From positions 1,301,001 through 1,365,000 of the forward strand of contig NZ_CP049783.1 of assembly GCF_015710975.1 (NCBI RefSeq): a DNA stretch of 64,000 nt, written 5' to 3'. The notes under the pieces are model-generated. The model was not told the DNA's origin. It worked only from the letters and a program-made list of their open reading frames with translations, and ran no database searches. This document shows positions 18,233-26,317 of this stretch, piece by piece. The position numbers were made by a program, and so were the translations under genes. The stretch is from Paenibacillus polymyxa (lineage in GTDB: Bacteria > Bacillota > Bacilli > Paenibacillales > Paenibacillaceae). Each line of letters opens with the position of its first letter. Within the stretch, counting starts at the first letter, position 1.

Positions 18233-19441
18233 TTAAATTGGACGAAATTCCTTTTTGTTTTTCAAGATTGCATAAAGCCAATGGATGAGCTTATTTGCAC
18301 ATGCGATTAGAGCTACTTTATGTGGTTTTCCTTCTGCTCTCTTGCGATCATAGAACGCTTTGAGTCGCATATTTCGGGAGCGTATAAGCCCACACTGGAC
18401 AGCCATTACCAGTGCGTAACGCAACTGCCTGGAACCACGTTTTGTGATTCGATTTCGAGTTGCTGTAAATTTTCCGGAAGCAAAGACACTCGGGTCAATG
18501 CCTGCAAAAGCCACTAGCTTTTTAGGATGATCAAATCGGTCGACTTCTCCAATTTCAGATAAAATTGTTGCAGCAATTTTATGCCCAATACCGGGAATCG
18601 ACTGAATTAATTCATGCTCTTCAATTTCTTCAGCCAGAGCATCTATGTTCTGTTCCAGTTCAGCAAGATGCTCTTGGTACTGAAGAATGAGGGTAATAAG
18701 AACTTTCAAATTGATTAAGTGGCTTGCATACATGGTTTGCTGAAATGGGTTTTGCTTTGCCGCGTCTAGCAGTCGCTGAACCCGTTGGTTAATCCAGCCC
18801 TCTGAACGCCCCCGTTTCGAAGAAAGTAGTTCTTTCATCTTAGCTTTGAGTGTAATTTCATCCGTCTGCAAAACTGAATATGAGGTTGGAAATTTACTTA
18901 AAAACCGTAGTGAAATACGGGAATACATAGCTTCAAAGACGCCTTTGTAAGCTGGGAAAACCTGATCTAAAACGGCTTGGAATTGCAGCTTCGTCTGTAC
19001 ACACATCTTTGAAAGGGACTCATACTGTCTTGTAAGATAGCGCAGATTGAGAAGTTGCACACCTCTTTTCTTAAAAGGTTCAAACTCTTCCTTGTAGTAC
19101 AACTCTCCCAATAGGTAAGCGTCCACAGCATCCGTCTTTACTTTACGAAGATGAGACTTTCTAAGCCGATTTGAGATGAGCGGATTAATGACAATGTAAA
19201 TGTAGTGATGTTCTTCTAGGAACTGAACAACCGGACTTTGGTAATGGCCGGTTGCTTCTAGAATAAGTAGAGGACGTAGTCTGGATGCAGTCTCAACATC
19301 CTTCAAAACTTGATGTAAATTTGCTAGGCCATCACGAGTGTGCTCGAAGTGGAATGTCCCTCTGAAGGGCTTTCCGCGCGCTAAAAAGGCTTGTCCATGA
19401 CTTTCTTCTTTTGAAATATCTAGACCGACAACTGGATTCAT
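18233..19441 (-). CDS. IS110 family transposase
   Basis: 402 aa from ATG 19441 behind GGGAGAG; the frame extends to 19507 without a better start. The N-terminal RuvC-like DEDD domain is visible: VVGLDISKEESHG near residue 3 (first Asp), LLILEATGHY near 60 (Glu), KVKTDAVDAYLLGE near 100 (Asp pair). The C-terminal Transposase_20 domain holds SIPGIGHKIAATILSEIG near 290, LVAFAGIDPS near 320, and the GKFTATRNRITKRGSRQLR segment with the catalytic Ser region. Complete length, so it is probably active. IS110 elements use a noncoding bridge RNA made from an element end; the 420-bp gap upstream (19442-19860) could contain it. Exact IS ends are not visible. Confidence 0.9.
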   Translation of the reverse strand: MNPVVGLDISKEESHGQAFLARGKPFRGTFHFEHTRDGLANLHQVLKDVETASRLRPLLILEATGHYQSPVVQFLEEHHYIYIVINPLISNRLRKSHLRKVKTDAVDAYLLGELYYKEEFEPFKKRGVQLLNLRYLTRQYESLSKMCVQTKLQFQAVLDQVFPAYKGVFEAMYSRISLRFLSKFPTSYSVLQTDEITLKAKMKELLSSKRGRSEGWINQRVQRLLDAAKQNPFQQTMYASHLINLKVLITLILQYQEHLAELEQNIDALAEEIEEHELIQSIPGIGHKIAATILSEIGEVDRFDHPKKLVAFAGIDPSVFASGKFTATRNRITKRGSRQLRYALVMAVQCGLIRSRNMRLKAFYDRKRAEGKPHKVALIACANKLIHWLYAILKNKKEFRPI

Positions 19442-19643
19442 TTCATCTCTCCCTTTAAGTTTAGATTCCCCGGCATCCCTAAGGTTCTTCTTGTCGCTCC
19501 ATAGCATCGCTTGTTATACGGGATCTTACGTCCCAACCAGCCTCAATCATGGTCATGACAAGTAGGGGTGAACACTATAGCGCTCGGGTTCAAGTCCCAC
19601 GGGCAGGTACGTTCGACCAGGCTACCTTAATCCTCTATGCAAA

Positions 19644-19678
19644 TGAAAAAAGGATCAACCAGAAAGAACTGGTTGATC
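19644..19678 (-). terminator. Strong minus-strand terminator-like hairpin
   Basis: Perfect 10-bp arms GATCAACCAG and CTGGTTGATC, 6-base loop, followed on the minus strand by CTTTTTT. It has no gene immediately upstream on that strand, so it may end a small RNA or be the last trace of a lost gene. Confidence 0.65.
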
Positions 19679-19794
19679 TCATAATACGAACGGGCAGGAT
19701 AGTTCAAATACGTGGTATCATGTGGTGAGTAATTAATGGAGCTCACTTCCATCTGTTAGGCTGTAAAAACAAGCGCTTGTGCCGCCTCAATTAT

Positions 19795-19825
19795 CACTTT
19801 TTGGTGACTATATCACAAAAAAGTG
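19795..19825 (+). promoter_or_regulatory. Inverted repeat upstream of the SDR gene, candidate HxlR operator
   Basis: Arms CACTTTTTGGTGA and TCACAAAAAAGTG (12 of 13 paired) around a 5-bp centre, about 110 bp before the SDR start. The HxlR-type gene two genes on is the likely regulator; this is inference. Confidence 0.5.
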
Positions 19826-19934
19826 GGTACTGTTTTTCTTGTAACTTTTCCCCCATACTATCGTTCATAGGAGGTTCATGAAGCAGACAGAGCATTCTAT
19901 ACCATATAAATCATTATAAAAGGAGTGTAATAGA

Positions 19935-20681
19935 ATGGGGAAATTTGACGGGAAGGTAGCAGTTGTAACCGGAGGTACAAGCGGCATCGGTCTCGCGTCG
20001 GCACAACAGTTCGTAAAAGAAGGGGCTTACGTTTTTATCACGGGACGCAGACAACGTGAACTGGATGAAGCAGTAAAGCAGATCGGAAAGAATGTTACAG
20101 GTGTCCGAGGTGACATATCTAAATCGGAAGATCTAGATATATTATTCGAAACAGTTAAGCGAGAAAAGGGACACTTGGACATTCTCTTTGCAAATGCCGG
20201 ACTAGGGTCATTTCTTCCATTAGGAGAAATTACAGAAGCACAATACTACAAGACTTTCGATGTCAACGTGAAAGGAACCATCTTTACAGTACAAAAGGCA
20301 TTAGCTTTGTTTCCAAATAAAAGAGGTTCGATTATTCTAACGGGATCCACTGCTGGCTCGACGGGGATGCCAGCGTTTAGTATCTATGGTGCATCCAAGG
20401 CAGCGATCAGACAGCTCGTCCGCAGCTGGATTCTTGATATGAGAGGGACCGAAATTCGTATAAACATCCTTAGTCCGGGAACAATCGTAACGCCGGCGTA
20501 CGATGAGTTATTTGGCTCTGAACTAGATCATTTACTGGAACAGGCAAAAAATGATATTCCGCTCGGCAGAGTGGGGCAGGTTGAAGAGATCTCCAATGCT
20601 GTCATGTTCCTAGCCTCTAATGAAAGCAGCTATATGAACGGCGTTGAATTATTCGTAGATGGCGGAGTAGCTCAAGTTTAA
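19935..20681 (+). CDS. SDR family NAD(P)-dependent oxidoreductase
   Basis: 248 aa, classical SDR. Cofactor motif TGGTSGIG near residue 12, the structural motif NAG in FANAGLG near 87, catalytic TGSTAGS near 137 and YGASKAAIR near 151, and the C-terminal [13 protein letters not shown] follows AAAAGGAG at good spacing. Glucose/3-oxoacyl-reductase-like; substrate unknown. The HxlR-type gene downstream and the inverted repeat upstream suggest a redox- or aldehyde-sensing pair of the YodB/HypR kind. Confidence 0.87.
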   Translation: MGKFDGKVAVVTGGTSGIGLASAQQFVKEGAYVFITGRRQRELDEAVKQIGKNVTGVRGDISKSEDLDILFETVKREKGHLDILFANAGLGSFLPLGEITEAQYYKTFDVNVKGTIFTVQKALALFPNKRGSIILTGSTAGSTGMPAFSIYGASKAAIRQLVRSWILDMRGTEIRINILSPGTIVTPAYDELFGSELDHLLEQAKNDIPLGRVGQVEEISNAVMFLASNESSYMNGVELFVDGGVAQV

Positions 20682-20841
20682 CCAGGACATAATAATTTTC
20701 AAACGACAAAGATTTTTAAATCAACTTAAATGCGATTGTATTATCCCCTCCATGTAACGTTCAATTTTTCCTTCAGTGATCTTTGAAGGATCAAGCGATA
20801 CATGAAGGGGATATTCTTAGATCGGGAGATGGTGCATTGAT

Positions 20842-21188
20842 ATGAAAACATTTTTCTGTGAACTGGAAGTTACACTAGAGGTTATCGGAGGAAAGTGGAA
20901 GGGGCTTGTTCTGTACTATTTAATAAAAGGACCTAAACGGACGGGAGAGCTCAAGCGACTCGTTCATAATATATCGCAAAAGATGCTGATTCAAACTCTT
21001 CGGGAACTGGAAACAGACGGATTAATTCGCAGAAAGATGTACAATCAGGTACCGCCTAAGGTGGAATATTCAACGACGGAACTGGGTCAATCACTTGAAC
21101 CCATTTTGAGATCGCTTTGTGATTGGGGGGGAATTACGCAGAGCAATCCTTCGCTCCGGGCGAGATTGAGATTTTGTATCTGGATTAA
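20842..21188 (+). pseudogene. HxlR family regulator with a frameshift at its end
   Basis: Residues 1-95 are a normal HxlR winged helix: FCELEVTLEVIGGKWKGLV, KRTGELKRLVHNISQKML and LIRRKMYNQVPPKVEYSTTE. After LRSLCDWG the frame enters an unrelated tail, while the expected end (NYAEQSFAPGEIEILYLD) continues in another frame after a run of seven G at about 21125-21131 and stops at 21187. The G-run change replaces only the last about 20 residues. It could be real decay, a phase-variable tract, or a sequencing slip. If used, the ORF frame ends at 21210 (122 aa). The DNA-binding part is intact. Confidence 0.7.
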
Positions 21189-21221
21189 CTGTCGGGGGAC
21201 AAGAGCATAGTCCCATTTGAA

Positions 21222-21246
21222 GTCGCTATTTTAGCGGCCTTTTTGT
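21222..21246 (+). terminator. Terminator after the HxlR gene
   Basis: GTCGCTA and TAGCGGC arms with a 3-base loop followed by CTTTTT. Confidence 0.65.
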
Positions 21247-21263
21247 TTTATCGTTTTACGTTG

Positions 21264-21419
21264 ATGTTTTCGAGTGATGAGCAATATTCTAGTACAGGTT
21301 ACTTCGTAATTAACAAGGTGCACTACAAAACTAAGGACACAAAACTTGTCTCAGAGATTAATAAATACGTCTTGGATTATGGCAAAAGCATCATGCCCCA
21401 GCTGTTGCCAGGAGTCTGA
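21264..21419 (+). CDS. Possible 51-aa ORF or gene-end fragment
   Basis: An ATG at 21264 opens a 51-codon frame with protein-like composition (YFVINKVHYKTKDTKLV, YVLDYGKSIMPQLLPGV) and no ribosome binding site. I do not recognise it; it may be the tail of a deleted gene. The rest of 21247-21640 shows no gene. Confidence 0.3.
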   Translation: MFSSDEQYSSTGYFVINKVHYKTKDTKLVSEINKYVLDYGKSIMPQLLPGV

Positions 21420-21646
21420 GCAAACAGGTAAGCGGTTGAGGCTAATGACAATGAACCCATTACGCTAACGGGAAACGTTAGTTCAATGAAACAGATGAAG
21501 CAGCGACAGTCTAGGGCATATTTTCTCGTCCTAGCCTACCGTTGTTTCTTTTATTGTAGTTATCAAAACTTTATTTTCAACATACAATTAAAGTTGATTC
21601 ATATCAGTTCCGCCTTAAATGTCCGTCTGTAAGCAATTTTTCAACT

Positions 21647-21684
21647 AAAAAGCTCTGCCGACCATAAGGTTAGCAGAGCTTTTT
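21647..21684 (-). terminator. Terminator of the aloR2-aloP2 unit
   Basis: Arms AAAAAGCTCTGC and GCAGAGCTTTTT, loop CGACCATAAGGTTA, immediately after the peptide gene. Confidence 0.8.
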
Positions 21685-21692
21685 AATGACGT

Positions 21693-21791
21693 TTAAGAAC
21701 CTCCAACCTGTACAAGAATCTGGATACCAGGTACAGTCATGAAAACTAAAAAGCTACTCGCAACAATTAACAGTCCTATTTTTCTCAACAT
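21693..21791 (-). CDS. aloP: Candidate secreted signal peptide precursor (AloP-like), 32 aa
   Basis: ATG at 21791 overlaps the receptor gene end by 38 nt, exactly as in the first pair. The product starts MLRKIGLLIVASSFLVF, a short basic start plus hydrophobic export segment, and ends ILVQVGGS. The export half is close to that of copy 1 (MLKKTVLLIIAASFLLF), while the tails differ (QVTIGGA against VQVGGS), as expected if each receptor recognises its own peptide. A terminator hairpin follows the stop. Processing and mature form are inferred. Confidence 0.8.
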   Translation of the reverse strand: MLRKIGLLIVASSFLVFMTVPGIQILVQVGGS

Positions 21792-23172
21792 TACCTACCC
21801 ACACCTTTTCAATTAGATTGGAGAACTCTGTTTTGATTTCAGGAGTCGCATAGACTTGGAAACGCATAAACAAGCCAATACAATTTATAAAGTAAGTCTC
21901 ATTATTTATTATATGTGACTTTACCATTGCAAATAACAATTGTTTAAAACCATCACTGTACCTTTCTCTGTTTAAATAATAGTAGGCCAGTTCGTAACCA
22001 AACCATGCAATGTAGTCGGGTACTACTTGTTGGCTGTACATATCAGTAGATGTCGGGAGTTGAGTAAAGGCATCAATGTCTTTTTTAAACCTTGAAAGTA
22101 CATCATCAACATCCAAATTATATTGATTAGCAGCTATCATAACGTTTAACAGCTTTGAAAGTTTCTCACCTTCCATGGTATCTGCTGTTTCGGCTATGTA
22201 TTCGACATAATCTGAGAGCACGCTGACATCTCCAGACAAGAGCTTATTTACATAAATATTGCATCGTGCCCAATCTTGATACATTTCTACCCAATAGAGG
22301 GTATCATCATCAGTCTCTCTAACCCAATCCAAGTCCGCATAGGCGTATGTATATTGTAGAGCTTGTTGGTAATCGCCTCGGGCATCACAGACACTCGCAC
22401 ATAGTAAGTCGGCATACGTGATGTACACGAACATCGGACGACTTAATTTCTTAGCAGCCTCATTGCGTTCTTGGTTCTTCTGTTGATGTTTCCAATTGTA
22501 TTGGATTTCAGCCTTAGCTCTCATCACCCTCGCTATTTCATCAACCTTGTCCCATTTACGCAATGACCTGTACACATTAGCCAGATCCTTTAACGCATCA
22601 AGTTGTTCTAAATCATCTAGGCGCTCGACATAAGGCTCGAATAGTATAGCTGCTTTGTGGTTGCGGCTTTGGTCGTCTCCAACTTGAATCGTGAATATAC
22701 GATATTGGCAGACTGCCAAACGTTCAGAATGTTGATATTTCTCCGCTTCAGCTACCCCCTCATACAGCAACAATGCAGCCGCATGTCTTCCCTGCGACAA
22801 CAATTCCTCTGCAATTTCAAATAGCTTGGGCGAATACAGTAGATTATCCATGATAGCTCCCACTACTCGGCGGATCGCCTCCAGCTTGTCCAACTCCGCA
22901 CATCGAAACAAAAGCGGCTCGATTCGCCTCATATTGGGTGGATGATCGATGATGTAGTTTTCTATAAATAGATCATAAAAGTGACCTTCTGGTAAGCCCA
23001 TAGCCTCAGTGATTAAATCAAGCTGGTTAACAGACATGGACTTATTCCCTGTCACAATGGCGCTTACGATTCCCCTATTCATGCCTGCTACATGCCCAAA
23101 CTGCGTTAGACTCATGCCCTCTTGTTGTAAATATCTATCTAATTCCGCTCGAATCGTAGGTGTATGCTTCAT
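21754..23172 (-). CDS. aloR: HTH/TPR peptide receptor (RRNPP type, AloR-like), copy 2
   Basis: 472 aa, the same length as copy 1. The N-terminal XRE helix-turn-helix and the first TPR helices (residues 1 to about 170) are nearly identical to copy 1. From RNHKAAILFEPYVERLDD on, the two proteins diverge (for example QYNWKHQQKNQERNEAAKK against QYTLKHQQNSREHTEFTDK), through the region expected to bind the peptide. Its own peptide gene starts inside its 3' end. Because the DNA-binding domains are the same, both receptors probably bind the same operators but answer different peptides; this is inference. Confidence 0.85.
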   Translation of the reverse strand: MKHTPTIRAELDRYLQQEGMSLTQFGHVAGMNRGIVSAIVTGNKSMSVNQLDLITEAMGLPEGHFYDLFIENYIIDHPPNMRRIEPLLFRCAELDKLEAIRRVVGAIMDNLLYSPKLFEIAEELLSQGRHAAALLLYEGVAEAEKYQHSERLAVCQYRIFTIQVGDDQSRNHKAAILFEPYVERLDDLEQLDALKDLANVYRSLRKWDKVDEIARVMRAKAEIQYNWKHQQKNQERNEAAKKLSRPMFVYITYADLLCASVCDARGDYQQALQYTYAYADLDWVRETDDDTLYWVEMYQDWARCNIYVNKLLSGDVSVLSDYVEYIAETADTMEGEKLSKLLNVMIAANQYNLDVDDVLSRFKKDIDAFTQLPTSTDMYSQQVVPDYIAWFGYELAYYYLNRERYSDGFKQLLFAMVKSHIINNETYFINCIGLFMRFQVYATPEIKTEFSNLIEKVWVGNVEKNRTVNCCE

Positions 23173-23273
23173 GACATAGCCACCCTTCGCATAAAAATCC
23201 CAGTATTTTATAATTATTTACTATTTTTACCCATCAATTAACCAGTTGTCAATATCTTTTTTTTGCGAATTAT
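22664..23273 (-). repeat. Near-identical block shared by the two receptor genes (copy 2)
   Basis: Matches 13130-13738 with a handful of substitutions and one extra T in the T run. It ends upstream at GCGAATTATGTA, beyond which unrelated DNA begins (not terL). Confidence 0.85.
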
Positions 23274-23505
23274 GTAGAAATACTACGTTTGTCATAAGAG
23301 CATTCCTACAAACAAATTCTTCCCCGGTGTTAGCTACCATCAGTATAATCAACCCAGTATGTTGGTAAGTCAAATAGCCGCCAGCATTTCTTCACAAGAA
23401 AAGGGCGATTAGGAGTATGAGGAACAATCATTTTCCTAATGTTAGGAACCGACATGGGCAGATGCGCATATACTTTCTAAAAACTAGCATTGGGAGGGAA
23501 TAAAC

Positions 23506-23988
23506 TTGTATCAAGTACCTTCTTACTGGGGAAATTCATATTATATGCGGGCCGATTTTGTACCGATCTGGAACACAGGATTTCCAAAAGCAGTACAAAT
23601 GATAAAGGAAGCGGTACAAGGGGAGCGTAACGATGAGTTGTTCTACGATGAATTGATCAATTTGGCTCCCTCACAGGAGCAGGTGGCTATTATTGAAAGC
23701 ATCCGTAACGATGAACGCGGCCACAACAAAATGTTCAGAGAGATGTATCGGGCTTTGACAGGACAGGAGATTACAGGCATCAGTAGTGAGAAATATGAGA
23801 AAGTGCACTCCTATGCAGAAGGTCTGCAGCGCGCCTTGATGGGAGAGTTAGGTGCGGTAGAACGATACCGCAACATCTGGTTTGGATTGCCTACTGGCAT
23901 CTATAAGGACACGGTGTACGGTATCATCTTGGATGAGCTTAAGCACGCTGCCAAATACAATTATCTGATTACGTTGAATCTCAAGTAA
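23506..23988 (+). CDS. Ferritin-like domain protein
   Basis: 160 aa from a TTG start behind GGGAGGG. Four-helix bundle pattern with metal-ligand type motifs: QGERNDELFYDELI, IRNDERGHNKMFREMY (ExxH), MGELGAVERYRNIW and DELKHAAKYNYL (ExxH). Such short rubrerythrin/ferritin-like proteins are common in spore-forming Firmicutes; activity unproven. The Tyr-rich start (YQVPSYWGNSYYMR) is unusual. It stands alone between the second receptor gene and a convergent DUF421 gene. Confidence 0.72.
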   Translation: MYQVPSYWGNSYYMRADFVPIWNTGFPKAVQMIKEAVQGERNDELFYDELINLAPSQEQVAIIESIRNDERGHNKMFREMYRALTGQEITGISSEKYEKVHSYAEGLQRALMGELGAVERYRNIWFGLPTGIYKDTVYGIILDELKHAAKYNYLITLNLK

Positions 23989-24008
23989 CTTTTGACCAAA
24001 AGTTAATA

Positions 24009-24716
24009 CTATTCCACATCAATTGGTTGCTGGATTTTATCCTTATATTCATCCACATAGAGCTGGCCGTTGCTGCCTTTAACGGCGTAGAATACGTCCT
24101 CTAACTTTTTGCCGCGTGCTTTGAGTTGGGAGTTCATCCAGGATTCGGAAATATGGTTGGAGTCTAAATTGCCATGCAAAAGCTGTCCGTCGATTATAAG
24201 CTCAATTGGGAACTGTGAGGTATTGCCTGCATTCAACTGCAAATCTTTTAATGTCACGGCTTGCAGTTCCTTTTTCTTTTGGGCAGATAGTTTTCCGTTA
24301 ATCTCAAGTAGGGCGTACTCCACTTCTTCTATATTAAAAATATCTTTCTCGCGAAGCTGCTGGTTTAAAGAATCCAATGTCATATTATTTTTTTTTAAGT
24401 TATCTTCGAGAATGAGCCCTCCTTCGATGAGAACGGTGGGGGTTCCTTCTGTCCACATCTTAAAGTTTCTGAATTTCAAAAAAATCTTGGCTAAAACATA
24501 AGAAGTAATTGTAAAAACGGACAGCGCTATTAATAGGTGGATAACTTCTATTTTTTCGTTAAATGCAAAGTTAGCAGCCATAGCTCCTAATATAACCGCC
24601 GTTACGAATTCATGGAAGTTCATATTGGAAAGGGTTTGCTTTCCTAATATTCTCCCAATTATCATTAGGATAAAAAATGCTGAAAAACTTCTGATTAAAA
24701 TAATGAGATGGTCCAC
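24009..24716 (-). CDS. DUF421 (YetF family) membrane protein
   Basis: 235 aa. Three hydrophobic segments in the first 80 residues (LIILIRSFSAFFILMIIGR, FVTAVILGAMAANFAF, LLIALSVFTITSYVLAKI), then GTPTVLIEGG and a soluble C-terminal part with two similar half-domains (LDSLNQQLREKDIFNIEEVEYALLE). This is the YetF/YdfS layout, proteins known from spore membranes of Bacillus, exact function unknown. It is convergent with the ferritin-like gene, 20 bp apart. Confidence 0.85.
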   Translation of the reverse strand: MDHLIILIRSFSAFFILMIIGRILGKQTLSNMNFHEFVTAVILGAMAANFAFNEKIEVIHLLIALSVFTITSYVLAKIFLKFRNFKMWTEGTPTVLIEGGLILEDNLKKNNMTLDSLNQQLREKDIFNIEEVEYALLEINGKLSAQKKKELQAVTLKDLQLNAGNTSQFPIELIIDGQLLHGNLDSNHISESWMNSQLKARGKKLEDVFYAVKGSNGQLYVDEYKDKIQQPIDVE

Positions 24717-24894
24717 GCAAAAAGCCCTCCTTGTTTAAAAATTGTAGATAATTAGTATATAGACTCCCCGCTATACTAGAGTAATATACCTATTGACTTA
24801 ATTTATAAATGGCTTTGGAACTGCTAATCCTATCAAAACACCCTCACGGGCACTATACCAGCAGGGTATTTCGTATTTCCAAACACTTGTAGAT

Positions 24895-25110
24895 TTACAG
24901 ATCGTCAGTGGCTGACGTTTCTGCCGACTTACCACCTACATAAGCCTCAGCCAGAATGTAAGCAATTACTGCACCGAAAGCACCAATAACGCCGGTCACT
25001 TGAATAACTGTGGCATTGTTTTCTCCAAAAGCAGTAAGCAAGCTCGTGATCAATGCGGTCAGTAACGCCCAGAACTTATGGCTGGACAATTTACGTTTCC
25101 AGTCTGTCAC
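24895..25110 (-). CDS. Phage holin-like small membrane protein
   Basis: 71 aa if started at GTG 25110 (MTDWKRKLSSHKFW after initiation); the longer frame to 25185 has a non-phage-like start. Two hydrophobic segments (ALLTALITSLLTAFG and VIQVTGVIGAFGAVIAYILAEAY) and a short charged tail match phage holin-like proteins of Bacillales that usually precede a lysin gene. No lysin is present. It ends directly before the tRNA-Thr att site, so it is probably the end of the integrated element. Confidence 0.6.
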   Translation of the reverse strand: MTDWKRKLSSHKFWALLTALITSLLTAFGENNATVIQVTGVIGAFGAVIAYILAEAYVGGKSAETSATDDL

Positions 25111-25247
25111 TATACAACGCCTGAATCTCCAAGAAGCAGTGTTAAAAAACATTGGCGATTCAATTACAGGAGAGAGCATTAGCACTGAAGAATCTACTTT
25201 ACTATACTAAAGGGTAGAAAAATGGTAGAAGATTGTCCAAAATCACA

Positions 25248-25303
25248 AAAAAGCGCAGCCTCCAAAAAGCTTGGAAGCCGCGCTGTGCTTGAGTTTTATA
25301 GAA
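25248..25303 (-). terminator. Terminator of tRNA-Thr
   Basis: Hairpin arms GCGCaGCCTCCAA and TTGGAaGCcGCGC downstream of the tRNA 3' end on the minus strand, followed by TTTTTTG. The same hairpin accompanies the two partial tRNA copies. Confidence 0.7.
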
Positions 25304-25375
25304 TGCTGGTGAAGGGAATTGAACCCCCGGCCTACGCATTACGAGTGCGTTGCTCTACCCCTGAGCTACACCAGC
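25304..25375 (-). tRNA. tRNA-Thr (CGT), intact; integration target
   Basis: 72 nt without encoded CCA. Acceptor GCTGGTG/CACCAGC with discriminator A, D-arm GTAGCTCAGGGGTAGAGC, anticodon loop CTCGTAA and T-arm GGGGGTTCAATTCCC all fit. Its 3' half is present twice more (6433-6480 and 17812-17860). Confidence 0.92.
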
Positions 25376-25448
25376 AGGTCAGTGTGACTGACAACAAAAA
25401 CTATTATACTCTTAGTTACATAAAAATCAATCACTTACATCAACTTTA

Positions 25449-25796
25449 TCAACTAAGATTTGGATTTAATTCTGTAACATTCCCTGCCGTGGTTCCGGAT
25501 AGCTTATCTGCGACGGATCGCAGCTTTTGGCGACTGGAGGAAGGCTTGTCACGGCGATCATCAATTTTGACTGAGGTGGAAACGCGTTTGGCTCCTGCTA
25601 GGAATGGCGCTTCGTGTAGCGCAGCAATAGCGGTGAACACATCGTCCAACGAACCTTCAATAATCGTACTCATAGAGGTAAGTTCATAGGTAATTCCCTT
25701 TTGCGTCTTCAACACTTTTTGCATTTGAGCAACGTAGTCGCTCAGGCTCGTACTCCCCGTTCCAATCGGGATTACTGTCACTTCTGCAATGGCCAT
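25449..25796 (-). CDS. Thiamine-binding (MTH1187/YqgV) family protein
   Basis: 115 aa from the second Met (ATG 25796). MAIAEVTVIPIGTGSTSLSDY and ITYELTSMSTIIEGSLDDVF are typical of the UPF0045/YqgV family, small ferredoxin-fold proteins that bind thiamine-like ligands; physiological role unsettled. The C-terminal about 20 residues (KLRSVADKLSGTTAG) extend past the core. No riboswitch seen upstream. Confidence 0.85.
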   Translation of the reverse strand: MAIAEVTVIPIGTGSTSLSDYVAQMQKVLKTQKGITYELTSMSTIIEGSLDDVFTAIAALHEAPFLAGAKRVSTSVKIDDRRDKPSSSRQKLRSVADKLSGTTAGNVTELNPNLS

Positions 25797-26073
25797 CACC
25801 AAGTTCCTCCTTTAAATTGAAAAAATCATCTTTTTTAAAATTCTAAAAACTCAGTCGATAAAGCAACCTTGTTCTTCAAAAAAGTTCCATATGTATACGG
25901 CTTATTTTAGTAGGAAACATCTTTATCATTTATTGTACCGTTCACTCCGTCTCAATTCAAATACAGCCCGCGACTTCTCTGCATATTTTGATTTTCCATT
26001 CCTTTTCCTTTACGTATGGCTTCGAATGTTGCTATAATACTCCTTGCACTTATTTGAAATTTTAAGTTTATAT

Positions 26074-26120
26074 ACACAATATGTTGGGTTAAATATTCAT
26101 AACACCTCTAAATATAGTGA
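26074..26120 (+). promoter_or_regulatory. Tandem NrdR boxes upstream of nrdAB
   Basis: Box 1 ACACAATATGTTGGGT (26074-26089) fits the NrdR consensus at 14 of 16 positions; box 2 CCTCTAAATATAGTGA (26105-26120) at 12 of 16. Their starts are 31 bp apart, the three-helical-turn spacing typical of NrdR sites. A TATAAT at 26034-26039 is the likely -10. NrdR would repress the operon when dATP is high. Confidence 0.75.
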
Positions 26121-26317
26121 TGTAGCCGATGATTCCTACGGAAACCATCTTTTTTCCTTCATTGGCAGGCGCATCGCTATTTCTATGTTATTGGATTACA
26201 TACAGCCCCAAAATGCTGTCTGACCATCGCTTTTTTCACCAGTTTCTTTTCTCAGATCATTTTCATGCCTATTCCCTAAGTATGAATTCCAAATCAAGAA
26301 AGCGAGGAATTAATCCT

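Larger units (their letters stand above)
18181..19680 (-). mobile_element. IS110 family insertion sequence, ends approximate
   Basis: Built around the intact transposase. IS110 elements lack strong terminal inverted repeats and usually make no target duplication, so the ends given are only the limits of unassigned noncoding DNA. A minus-strand hairpin at 19653-19678 with a T tract may lie just outside or mark an element-encoded RNA. Confidence 0.45.
6317..25375. mobile_element. Accessory island: tandem, decayed elements at tRNA-Thr
   Basis: Bounded by att copy 1 and the intact tRNA-Thr, with att copy 2 in the middle. Contents: broken terminase, holin-like gene, two receptor-peptide pairs, secreted proteins, IS110, and cargo regulated by MerR and HxlR types. 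No integrase, portal or capsid genes remain, so the units cannot move by themselves as far as can be seen. Relics at 4.46-4.78 kb suggest that a third unit once extended to the left. Confidence 0.65.

Noticed and set aside
6317..25375. Functional prophage
   Set aside because: Only terminase fragments and a holin-like gene remain; no integrase, portal, capsid, tail or lysin genes are visible.
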